A stretch of 64,000 nucleotides of DNA from Brevibacillus_H sp049846925. GTDB lineage: Bacteria; Bacillota; Bacilli; Brevibacillales; Brevibacillaceae. The notes below the pieces were generated by a model. The model did not search any database. It was given only the letters and a program-made list of their open reading frames with translations, and was not told the DNA's origin. The DNA lies in NCBI RefSeq assembly GCF_049846925.1, contig NZ_JBNCMT010000025.1, positions 21,449-85,448 of the forward strand, in the 5' to 3' direction. Every line of letters starts with the position of its first letter. The stretch's first letter is position 1. The translations under genes were made by a program, and so were the position numbers. Positions 57,005-64,000 of this stretch are shown here, piece by piece.

Positions 57005-57087
57005 CTGTGAAGTAAAAAACGTCTCGACGTTTTTTATAAAAGTGGATATGACTACTTGCGGTCAACAAAACGGTCATAACCGTTTTT
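57001..57087 (+). repeat. Three-palindrome repeat, copy D
   Basis: The copy reads CTGTGAAGTAAAAAACGTC-TCGACG, then GACTAC-TT-GCGGTC (two mismatches) and AAACGGTCATAACCGTTT. It lies between the YjcA-like terminator and the stop codon of the PfpI gene, in the same orientation as copy B. Confidence 0.85.
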
Positions 57088-57090
57088 GTA

Positions 57091-57627
57091 TTATTCGTTC
57101 TTTCCCTTTGCAGCCAACAGATCGGCAAATGCTTTGGCATAAGCAGGCAGGTCTGGTGGACGACGGGAGCCGACGATGTGACCATCCACTACGACTTCCT
57201 CATCTACCCAAATTGCTCCCGCATTTTCCATGTCATCCTTGATCCCTGGAGTGGATGTCGTCCGAACTCCTTGCAAAATCTTGGCGGAAACCAACACCCA
57301 ACCGGCGTGGCAGATATGACCGATTGGCTTCTTGGCCTCATGCATCTGCTGTACAAACGTGAGCACTTGCGAATAACGGCGGAGCTTATCAGGTGCCCAG
57401 CCTCCCGGGATCAAAACCGCATCGTAATTTGCTGCATCGATCTCGTCAAATGATCGATCGGATGTGCATGGAACCCCATACTTTCCCTCGTACACTTCAT
57501 TTGCTTTTGGGCCTGCTATATGAACCGTTGCTCCTTCCTCCCGAAGTCTCAAAATGGGATACCAGAGCTCCAAATCTTCGAATTCATGGTCAATAAATGA
57601 GAGAACTTTCTTACCTACCAGACGCAT
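57091..57627 (-). CDS. DJ-1/PfpI family protein
   Basis: The 178-residue protein has the Class I glutamine-amidotransferase-like fold with the nucleophile elbow GHICHAGWVL (Cys) and AVLIPGGWAPDKLR with the glutamate-region of the family near residue 70-80. Members are general stress hydrolases or deglycase-like enzymes such as YraA/YfkM. ATG at 57627 follows AGGAGG; TTG at 57630 is an alternative. Confidence 0.88.
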   Translation of the reverse strand: MRLVGKKVLSFIDHEFEDLELWYPILRLREEGATVHIAGPKANEVYEGKYGVPCTSDRSFDEIDAANYDAVLIPGGWAPDKLRRYSQVLTFVQQMHEAKKPIGHICHAGWVLVSAKILQGVRTTSTPGIKDDMENAGAIWVDEEVVVDGHIVGSRRPPDLPAYAKAFADLLAAKGKNE

Positions 57628-57812
57628 CAAGAGTTCCTCCTGTATATAAAATTTTTCATCTGTTTCTTTTGATTACGCAGGTCAACCAGCTCATTCTGGT
57701 TGGCCTTTTTTCTTTTGAAACCCTTTTATCTTATTCCCCGAAATTTCAGGTGTCAAGGGAGGCGTACGCTCATAGATTTTAGAGAAACGATTCGAGAATA
57801 GGGGCGATGACG

Positions 57813-58580
57813 ATGGATATATCACAGCTTGGGCGTGCACAAACAATTGATGAAGTTATCACACAATTGGATGAGATCATCACATGGGCAAGCAGCCAAA
57901 ATAACCGTCTCGGCTATTTTGCAGCGCTCTATCGCAAAGTAACCGTACGAGTCAGGGAAGGGATTCACACTGGCATTTTTCAGGATGGTCCCCGTATGGA
58001 ACGTCTTGATGTAATCTTTGCCAATCACTACCTGAAAGCATTGTCCCAGGTTCTCAGTGGCAAACAGACGAGAGAAAGCTGGAATGTTGCCTTTTCCTCA
58101 GCCAACTCCCGCCAGCCGATCATCCTTCAGCACTTGCTTCTGGGGATGAATGCACATATCAATCTGGACCTCGGTATTGCCTCCGCCGAAACCAGCCCGG
58201 GTGAGCAGATTCATGCCCTACATACTGATTTTCTCGAAATCAACAAGATTTTGGCATCGCTTGTTGATGAAGTGCAAGCAGAAATTGATGAGCTCTCACC
58301 CTGGGTCGGTCTGATCGATCATCTCAATCCCAAAGCCTCTGATGCGATTGTCAACTTCAGCATGCGGAAAGCCCGGGATGCAGCATGGGCGTTTGCTTTG
58401 GAACTTTCACAACTTACCCCAGCCGAAAAGAATTGGGCCATAACGAAAAAAGACATTCGTGTCGCAGAGCTCGGCAGAGTGATCGCCAAACCGCCTGGAC
58501 TGCTTTTCCGTATTGGCCTATCCCTCATCAGTCTGCGAGAATCTGGAAATGTTGGCCGCAATATTGAGGTTTTACGGTGA
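57813..58580 (+). CDS. DUF5995-like hypothetical protein
   Basis: The 255-residue protein is helical and has conserved-looking blocks: NNRLGYFAALYRKVTVRVREGI, ERLDVIFANHYLKAL, and QHLLLGMNAHINLDLGIA, whose His and Asp residues suggest a metal site. It is reminiscent of DUF5995 proteins of unknown function. ATG at 57813 is nine bases after AGGGGCG; ATG at 57807 is closer. It is convergent with the VWA gene. Confidence 0.65.
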   Translation: MDISQLGRAQTIDEVITQLDEIITWASSQNNRLGYFAALYRKVTVRVREGIHTGIFQDGPRMERLDVIFANHYLKALSQVLSGKQTRESWNVAFSSANSRQPIILQHLLLGMNAHINLDLGIASAETSPGEQIHALHTDFLEINKILASLVDEVQAEIDELSPWVGLIDHLNPKASDAIVNFSMRKARDAAWAFALELSQLTPAEKNWAITKKDIRVAELGRVIAKPPGLLFRIGLSLISLRESGNVGRNIEVLR

Positions 58581-58604
58581 TTACGAACTTGCCTTGGTTG
58601 CTTT

Positions 58605-60485
58605 TTATTTGATCAGAATTTTCCTTAGCAGTGTTGCTATCGATTCCGGGAGAGTATTCATGTTATACAAAGCGACGTAAGAATTGCCATACAACATTTT
58701 CATCATCTCAACATCTTTTTCGCTTACTTCCATGTTGGATAAAAAAATTCCGATGACATGGATTCCCTGCTTTCTGGCTTCGGCAACCGCTTTATAGGTA
58801 TCGAGTACTCCGTCTTCGCCGTAATTAGCTGCTGACGGCTCTCCATCGGAAAAAACGAACAAAAACTTCTGTGCTTCCCCTCGAACCTTTAGCAGGGAAG
58901 TCATCTCTCGAATAGCAAAGCCATCTCGATTGTCTTCTTTCGGCTCCATCTGCAGGATGGCTGAACCGATCAACCGCTTGTTGCAATTTTCAAAAGTGAT
59001 CACTGGTTGAAAATAATTGTGAGAAGGTCCATCTTTTAGTACAGCCGATTCTTCCCAAAATCCTGTGACGTTGTGCGGAATGGTAAGCGAATACAGTGTT
59101 TCATGAAACAGAATAATTGCCTTCTTGACCTTGTCCATTTTCGTTGACATCGACGAAGAACAGTCAACCAGCAAAGAAAAAACTGCATCTTTTTGCTTTG
59201 ATTCCTCCTGTTTCTTATAAAAAGGTCTTGGCATTTCATCTACAACCAGAGGAACCAATTTTTTGCCCAATCTTCCCTTCAACAAGTTGCTGCGCTGTTC
59301 GTTTCTTTTCTGCTCGATGCTTTTTTCCCATGTTTTGATCAAGGCCATACGATGCTGATCCTGCTGAGTGCAAATTTCCATATACTCGTTCCAGTCTTTG
59401 TACTGAGGGACAAGCTCGTCCAAATGAATCGCAATCGGTGCTTTATTCGTCATGTTCTGGTGGCTATCTTCTGTATGTTCCAAAGACAGCTTCTTTTCCT
59501 TTAGCATTTGTATATCGTAGCTGCGCTTGTCGGTTTGAACGGAATTTCCTTGAATGGAAGCAAACACCTGATCATTCGATTCCGACATCCGAATGTCATC
59601 TCCAACCACATCTGTATTGGTTCCCTCAGCCACATCGAACTGAAGCAGCGTCTGCTCGGAGACTGCCGTATCCTGATGCCACGTCATCATTTTTTCTGAC
59701 GAAGTTTCATTTTTCTCATTATCGTTCTCTTTTTTCCCGACGGAATGTACCTCATCTCTTCTGCGCAAATCATCGAATGTCAGATACGAAGTTTCTTGAG
59801 AGGAAATTCCGAAGAACTGTTCCTGGCAATCCTTCTGGTACCGATCATCCAGCAGGTTCATCATTTCTAGACATAGCTTCATGATCTCCGCAGTATTTTG
59901 CGCTTGCTTTGCATTATCGAGAATGGATGGGAGTTCGGCTGGACCAATCAAAGATGGCAGCTCATGACGAATAGGTGTGGGAGCCGTAACGTACAGGTAT
60001 ATCCGATACAGCAGTTTGTCCAGTTCATAGTCATGGCTAATAAAAGACATCAGTTTTTGTGTAAAAATTTTTTGGTACAGCTCTCTTCTTTTTTGAAAAG
60101 CGTTGAGCATCCCGGGACGCTGTTGGATGCTTGATTGTTCTACCCGTAAGTCTTCCAATAAAGAAAAGATCTGCTTGGCAAATTTGGTGTTTCGGTATTC
60201 ATTTGCCTTTTGCAAATAATGAGGAAAAACGGTCAGATCGCTAAAATGAACATTGCCGAAGCTTTTCAGGTATACGTCACTTTTCCGTCCAAGCCTACGG
60301 GATGCTTCATCAAATGAGTCCCAAAATCGGCTGACATAAAAAATGCTCTTTTGCTGATCAATTCTCGCAAACAAATCAAATTGCACTTCCGCTTCCGGGT
60401 CTTGGGCCAATGCTTTTGCCAAATCGGATAACTGCATCATTTCCAGCCAATCCAGATTCTTTTCAAGAAAGGAGAATGTTTCCAT
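58605..60485 (-). CDS. VWA-domain protein (YojO-like, NorD-like)
   Basis: The 626-residue protein has a helical N-terminal half (DQQKSIFYVSRFWDSFDEASRRLGRKSDVYLKSFGNVHFS), an acidic, Ser/Glu-rich middle (about 230-330), and a C-terminal VWA domain with the MIDAS motif DCSSSMS (about residue 440) and FVFSDGEPSAANYG. It resembles B. subtilis YojO and the NorD proteins that work with MoxR ATPases to activate or assemble a target enzyme. It starts four bases past the stop of the MoxR gene. Confidence 0.8.
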   Translation of the reverse strand: METFSFLEKNLDWLEMMQLSDLAKALAQDPEAEVQFDLFARIDQQKSIFYVSRFWDSFDEASRRLGRKSDVYLKSFGNVHFSDLTVFPHYLQKANEYRNTKFAKQIFSLLEDLRVEQSSIQQRPGMLNAFQKRRELYQKIFTQKLMSFISHDYELDKLLYRIYLYVTAPTPIRHELPSLIGPAELPSILDNAKQAQNTAEIMKLCLEMMNLLDDRYQKDCQEQFFGISSQETSYLTFDDLRRRDEVHSVGKKENDNEKNETSSEKMMTWHQDTAVSEQTLLQFDVAEGTNTDVVGDDIRMSESNDQVFASIQGNSVQTDKRSYDIQMLKEKKLSLEHTEDSHQNMTNKAPIAIHLDELVPQYKDWNEYMEICTQQDQHRMALIKTWEKSIEQKRNEQRSNLLKGRLGKKLVPLVVDEMPRPFYKKQEESKQKDAVFSLLVDCSSSMSTKMDKVKKAIILFHETLYSLTIPHNVTGFWEESAVLKDGPSHNYFQPVITFENCNKRLIGSAILQMEPKEDNRDGFAIREMTSLLKVRGEAQKFLFVFSDGEPSAANYGEDGVLDTYKAVAEARKQGIHVIGIFLSNMEVSEKDVEMMKMLYGNSYVALYNMNTLPESIATLLRKILIK

Positions 60486-60488
60486 ACC

Positions 60489-61331
60489 CTACACCCCGAA
60501 GATGGTTTCTGCCATGTTCGTTACCAAATCTTTTTCTCTTTGGTCATCGAGTTTATCGACGATCGCACGTTTAATGGAACGCAATGGCGGCATATAGCAG
60601 GTCAAATCGCAAGCATCCAAGAGCCCCCTGATGGACGCTACTTCTTCTGAAACCTGCCCCGTCTTCACCATTCGGATAAAATCGGCAGAAAGCTCTACGT
60701 ATGAGCGAAGCAGTCTCTCGTCCGTACATTTCGACTGCCTTTTTAACAAATGATATAGCTGGTCTCCTTGCACGTAAGGAACTTCTACTACGACAAAGCG
60801 ATTTTTCAACGCTTCGTTCAGCGGGGTGGTTCCTACATAGCCTACATTCATGGCGGCAATCACGGAAAATCCACTCTTTGCCGTAATTACTTCCGATGTA
60901 AAAGGATTGGTGATCGATCTTCTATAATCCAGGACGCCGTTTACGATCGAGAGCACATCCGGTTTAGCAACGTTTAACTCATCGATGTATAAAAAATTGC
61001 CGTTTTTCATCGCCTGTATCACTGGCCCATCAACGAAGTGAATATGCGTCTTGTCAGCTTCGTGGACTAGCGTCTTGAATCCGAGCAAGGCTTCTGAATC
61101 CAGATCGACGGAGCAGTTGATGGCATGCAAATGCTTGTTGAATACTTTTGACAGGTATTCTGCCAGCCTGGTTTTTCCACTGCCTGTCCCGCCTTTTAAT
61201 AACAGGTTCTTGCCCATCGCCACAGCAACCAGGGCATCGTGGAGAATTTCTTTATCGGGAGGAATATAGTCACCTTGATACATCTCTTCGTTTTGCAGTA
61301 ATTGCTCTATCTCTCTTTCAGAGAACATCAT
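60489..61331 (-). CDS. MoxR family AAA+ ATPase (YojN-like, NorQ/CbbQ type)
   Basis: The 280-residue ATPase has Walker A GGTGSGKTR (about 46-54), Walker B LYIDELNVAKPDVL, sensor 1 FSVIAAMNVGY and NEALKNRFVVVEVPY, as in the NorQ/CbbQ/GvpN branch of MoxR ATPases. It acts as a chaperone with the VWA protein encoded next. ATG at 61331 (tandem ATG) has GGAGAGA; the longer frame to 61406 lacks one. B. subtilis has this pair as YojN-YojO. Confidence 0.85.
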   Translation of the reverse strand: MMFSEREIEQLLQNEEMYQGDYIPPDKEILHDALVAVAMGKNLLLKGGTGSGKTRLAEYLSKVFNKHLHAINCSVDLDSEALLGFKTLVHEADKTHIHFVDGPVIQAMKNGNFLYIDELNVAKPDVLSIVNGVLDYRRSITNPFTSEVITAKSGFSVIAAMNVGYVGTTPLNEALKNRFVVVEVPYVQGDQLYHLLKRQSKCTDERLLRSYVELSADFIRMVKTGQVSEEVASIRGLLDACDLTCYMPPLRSIKRAIVDKLDDQREKDLVTNMAETIFGV

Positions 61332-61482
61332 ATGAATCTCTCCGTTTCTCTCTAACTCCATGTAGGTTAACACTATTTTTATAGAGCTAACGTTATATTC
61401 TAACATATTCTGTTGTACAAGATAAAACTATTATCTGCCAATCATGACCAGTGATGTGGATCTATCCGACAACAGCAAAATA

Positions 61483-61516
61483 AAGGGAGCCGAATCTCTG
61501 AGATCGGCTCCCTTGT
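61483..61516 (-). terminator. Terminator of the AraC/GyrI gene
   Basis: AAGGGAGCCGA pairs with TCGGCTCCCTT; TTATTTTGC follows on the minus strand. Confidence 0.75.
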
Positions 61517-61547
61517 TCTATCTGATAAATTGGTGATAACAATTTTT

Positions 61548-62471
61548 TTACATATCTTCTTGCTTTGCTTTAATAGGAATGTACAAATCGACTTTTGCTT
61601 TTCCTTCTGGGTCCATGGCAGGGTTGTTCATACAAAACTCAAGACACGGTTTATCGTCTGCGTCGTACTCACTATTGGGCAACCACTGACCGAAAATCGT
61701 TTGATAGGCAATAGCCAGCTTATCAATCGTATCGTAAAACTGATACAAGGCATACGTGCCGCCTGATAGTCTTTTGAAGTTGATCCCGTCCTCGCTCTCT
61801 TTCACAAAGTTTGCTGGCAAGGTCACACAAGCATCATATCGACATTCATGTTCCTCCGTTACGTTTGGGTCATCTAGGGAGATGCCAATAAAAAATTGCT
61901 CTGTCGGGTACAGCCCTTTGCTGTTTGACCAGGTCCCCAATCTTTCCCAAGCATAATAGGTCTCTAAATAACTGCCTACATGTCTCGCATAAGCTACTTC
62001 CAGGTCTGGCAATTGTTTCAGTGTGATATTCATCTTCCAAATCCTCCTTAAGAAGCTGTTCTTACTCTCTATAGAGTAACAAAGAGGTTTGGCTATCTCT
62101 TCTTGCATCTTGCCTTTTTCTCCCAAAATATTGCTATCTTTGGTCGTATTCTTCCTCCATTCAGATGGAGTTGTTTGATAATATTTTTTAAAGCTTGCAT
62201 TAAACGTTGAAATTGATTCAAACCCACATACATTCGCTATTTCCGCTATTGATTTCGTCGTCTCGTTTAACTCAAGGACTGCTTTTTGTAGACGAATTGT
62301 CGTGACAAAGGACATGGGAGTCTCACCTGTAATAGCGGTAAAAATACGGCTAAAATGATATTTGGAAAAGTTAGATGCCTCCGCTAAGGAGTCGAGATTT
62401 ATTTTTTCTGCGTAGTTTTCTTCTATGTATTTGATTACCTTGTTTATTCTCTCCTGATAGTCATTGCTCAT
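61548..62471 (-). CDS. AraC family regulator with GyrI-like effector domain
   Basis: The 307-residue regulator starts with two helix-turn-helix units (INLDSLAEASNFSKYHFSRIFTAITGETPMSFV and IAEIANVCGFESISTFNASFKKYYQTTPSEWRK). Residues from about 150 form a GyrI/Rob-like small-molecule domain (LEVAYARHVGSYLETYYAWERLGTW, LSGGTYALYQFYDTIDKLAIAYQTIFGQWLPNSEY). It probably senses an antibiotic-like or hydrophobic ligand. No target gene is clear; the O-methyltransferase is 253 bp away. Confidence 0.9.
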   Translation of the reverse strand: MSNDYQERINKVIKYIEENYAEKINLDSLAEASNFSKYHFSRIFTAITGETPMSFVTTIRLQKAVLELNETTKSIAEIANVCGFESISTFNASFKKYYQTTPSEWRKNTTKDSNILGEKGKMQEEIAKPLCYSIESKNSFLRRIWKMNITLKQLPDLEVAYARHVGSYLETYYAWERLGTWSNSKGLYPTEQFFIGISLDDPNVTEEHECRYDACVTLPANFVKESEDGINFKRLSGGTYALYQFYDTIDKLAIAYQTIFGQWLPNSEYDADDKPCLEFCMNNPAMDPEGKAKVDLYIPIKAKQEDM

Positions 62472-62601
62472 ATCAATAAATTACCTCTCCCTATTTTTTT
62501 ATCTACGAACTATTGTATCGCTTGCATACTCGACATGAGAAGACTGAGAATTGCCTTTCATTGGAATACTAACGAAATTCCAATATACTCCCTATCATAC
62601 G

Positions 62602-62655
62602 AAAACCTCCCATTAGAGCAATTAATTATCGGCTTGCTTCTAATGAGAGGTTTTT
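62602..62655. terminator. Inverted repeat between AraC and O-methyltransferase genes
   Basis: AAAACCTCcCATTAGA and TCTAATGaGAGGTTTT form a 16-bp arm pair around about 20 bases, ending with TTTTTATC on the plus strand. It may terminate transcription in either direction. The rest of the intergenic region has no gene. Confidence 0.55.
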
Positions 62656-62723
62656 ATCTGTTTATTGAACTAGTGTTCTGCGTTAGCTCGAACCCTATTT
62701 ATTACCTGGATTTCACACTTGGG

Positions 62724-63386
62724 CTATTTAACTATTCCAAGAACAAAGCCATCATACCCTTTGGTACCTACAGTTTGAATAGCGGTTGAATCTATGCGTG
62801 ATTCTTCGGATAACAAATCGATAAATTGGCGGATCCCTTGCTCGATTGGGTCTTCAGAATCAATGATACGCCCTTTGCGAACGACATTATCCCCAATGAT
62901 TACTGTTCCTGATCTTGAATAGTTTAATGCCCACTTCAAGTAATTAGGGTAGTTTGGCTTATCAGCATCGATAAAAATAAAATCGAAGGAGGTGAATCCT
63001 TTATCTTTTAAAGTTGGCAGTGTATCAAGTGCTGGCCCAACAATGACTTCAACTTTATTTTCTAATCCTGCCATTCGAATATTTTCTTCTGCAACTTTTG
63101 CATGATTTGTATCAAGCTCAAGTGTGACCAGGTGCCCTCCGTCTGGCAGCGCACGTCCCAACCATATACTGCTATATCCCCCAAGAGTGCCAATCTCTAA
63201 AATGCTCTTTGCTCCTGCAAGTTTTGCAAGCAAATAAAGCAATTTACCTTGATTGGGAGCGACATCTATAGCGGGCAAATTCGCTTCCCTATTTGCTTTT
63301 TGTATGGAATCCAAAATGGGATCCGACGTGTGAAGTTTCATATTAAAATAAAGATCAATGTCATTCCAAGTTTCAGAAATATTCAT
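62724..63386 (-). CDS. SAM-dependent O-methyltransferase (CCoAOMT-like)
   Basis: The 220-residue enzyme has the motif ILEIGTLGGYSSIWLGRALP (SAM loop, about residue 62), DFIFIDADKPNYPNYLKWAL with the metal Asp and GTVIIGDNVVRKG. This is the family 3 O-methyltransferase group, which methylates catechol-like hydroxyls in a metal-dependent way. AAGGAG precedes the ATG. It is downstream of the AraC gene on the same strand. Confidence 0.9.
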   Translation of the reverse strand: MNISETWNDIDLYFNMKLHTSDPILDSIQKANREANLPAIDVAPNQGKLLYLLAKLAGAKSILEIGTLGGYSSIWLGRALPDGGHLVTLELDTNHAKVAEENIRMAGLENKVEVIVGPALDTLPTLKDKGFTSFDFIFIDADKPNYPNYLKWALNYSRSGTVIIGDNVVRKGRIIDSEDPIEQGIRQFIDLLSEESRIDSTAIQTVGTKGYDGFVLGIVK

Positions 63387-63535
63387 ATTTTTCTCCTTAG
63401 AATTTATTTTGGGGACATCTCGTTATAAACTCACTTTATTACGATATATCGCATTGTATCAACAAGAAATTTCCCTTCCGTAGAACAATCGAAAAGAAGG
63501 TGACATGTACATACAACCATAGGAGGCTGCCAAAT

Positions 63536-63577
63536 AAAAAAACCCAGAAACAGATCCATTGATCGTCTCCAGGCTTT
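63536..63577 (-). terminator. Terminator of the rRNA/tRNA operon
   Basis: On the minus strand AGCCTGGAGAC can pair with GTTTCTGGGTT (G-U pairs included), followed by seven T. It comes after tRNA-Leu and is the last element of the cluster. Confidence 0.6.
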
Positions 63578-63589
63578 ATAACGTATGTA

Positions 63590-63672
63590 TGGTGCCGGTA
63601 GAGGGACTTGAACCCCCACGGTTTCCCTCACGATTTTGAGTCGCGCGCGTCTGCCAATTCCGCCATACCGGC
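63590..63672 (-). tRNA. tRNA-Leu (CAA)
   Basis: The 83-nt cloverleaf includes the encoded CCA end, the long class II variable arm and the T-loop GGTTCAAGTCC. The anticodon loop CTCAAAA gives anticodon CAA, which reads UUG. The acceptor stem is GCCGGTA/TACCGGC. Confidence 0.95.
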
Positions 63673-63687
63673 ACATATGAAGTTGCA

Positions 63688-63764
63688 TGGTCGGGAAGAC
63701 AGGATTCGAACCTGCGACCCCTTGGTCCCAAGCCAAGTACTCTACCAAGCTGAGCTACTTCCCG
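63688..63764 (-). tRNA. tRNA-Pro (TGG)
   Basis: The 77-nt tRNA has acceptor CGGGAAG/CTTCCCG with an encoded CCA. The anticodon loop CTTGGGA contains TGG, which reads CCA and other proline codons by wobble. The T-loop GGTTCGAATCC is standard. Confidence 0.95.
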
Positions 63765-63794
63765 ATTTTATATTCTTTGTTCTGGGGTAAATAA

Positions 63795-63871
63795 TGGCGT
63801 GCCCTGAGAGATTCGAACTCCCGACCTTTTGATTCGTAGTCAAACGCTCTATCCGGCTGAGCTAAGGGCAC
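63795..63871 (-). tRNA. tRNA-Arg (ACG)
   Basis: The 77-nt tRNA has acceptor GTGCCCT/AGGGCAC and encoded CCA. The anticodon loop CTACGAA gives ACG (A34 is expected to be edited to inosine by TadA), reading CGU, CGC and CGA. Confidence 0.95.
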
Positions 63872-63927
63872 ACATTTGCACCTTCAAAACTGGATACGCA
63901 GAGGTAAATTCGCTAAGAGATATACGT

Positions 63928-64000
63928 GGATAAGTCCTCGACCGATTAGTATTCGTCAGCTCCATGCGTTACCGCACTTCCACACCGAACCTATCAACCT
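63928..64000 (-). rRNA. 23S ribosomal RNA, 3' end
   Basis: The minus strand carries the conserved 3' terminal 23S segment: AGGTTGATAGGTTCGG, GGAGCTGACGAATACTAATC and GGTCGAGGACTTATCC. The rest of the gene lies beyond base 64000. It is the first gene of the cluster on this strand; tRNA-Arg follows after about 56 bp. Confidence 0.93.

Noticed and set aside
1..64000. CRISPR array, prophage, insertion sequence or integron
   Set aside because: No evenly spaced direct repeats, no integrase, transposase, capsid or toxin-antitoxin genes were seen; the dispersed palindromes are too short to be insertion sequences.

Overview
The window looks like a chromosomal segment of a spore-forming, low-to-mid GC Gram-positive bacterium of the Bacillales, most plausibly Brevibacillus or a close relative in the Paenibacillaceae. 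This rests on the gene content (PepV, RelQ, CimA, UPF0435, YjcA-type sporulation protein, YojN/YojO-type pair, tandem dynamins), strong AGGAGG ribosome sites with frequent TTG/GTG starts, Bacillales-type riboswitches and an rRNA/tRNA cluster. No phage, integrase, transposase or CRISPR array was seen.

Layout. 1-2.4 kb is a queuosine-precursor operon on the minus strand (queD-queE-queC, then the start of a queF-like gene), headed by a preQ1-I riboswitch with a visible terminator/antiterminator switch. 2.5-4.8 kb is a cystine-type ABC transporter (tcyABC). 5-9 kb holds a GH18 glycosidase, a 25-residue membrane peptide, a GH15 glucoamylase-like enzyme and an inositol-monophosphatase-family protein. 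9.1-12.6 kb is nosDLYF, the maturation set for nitrous oxide reductase, with no nosZ in the window; nirK (copper nitrite reductase) lies at 20.6-21.7 kb. At 58.6-61.3 kb a MoxR-type ATPase/VWA pair recalls NorQ/NorD, so three pieces of denitrification biology may lie here. 12.7-20.3 kb is mixed metabolism and transport, including an acetyltransferase that carries an in-frame copy of a repeat. 23-26.2 kb has HPPD, a methyltransferase and a LysM-3D cell-wall protein under a c-di-AMP (ydaO-type) riboswitch. 26.6-28.3 kb is a soluble chemoreceptor-like protein paired with a membrane protein. 28.4-38.7 kb holds rRNA methyltransferase, helicase, LysE exporter, a frameshifted gene, a candidate small RNA, pepV-relQ and an MFS transporter. 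38.7-52.7 kb holds a membrane chemoreceptor, an ArgA-like acetyltransferase behind an ARG-box-like palindrome, TetR, a U32 protein, ECF S component, cimA, an M20 hydrolase and a cold-shock protein. 52.7-56.4 kb is a pair of dynamin-like GTPases. The window ends with AraC/GyrI, an O-methyltransferase, tRNA-Leu, tRNA-Pro, tRNA-Arg and the 3' end of a 23S rRNA, all on the minus strand.

Two families of short palindromic repeats run through the window. One (about 83 bp, four copies) is made of three successive palindromes; one copy sits in frame inside a GNAT acetyltransferase. The other has GTTCAAAAAG...CTTTTTGAAC ends and variable length (three copies); one copy forms the tip of a stem inside the c-di-AMP riboswitch. 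These are the most unusual signals here.
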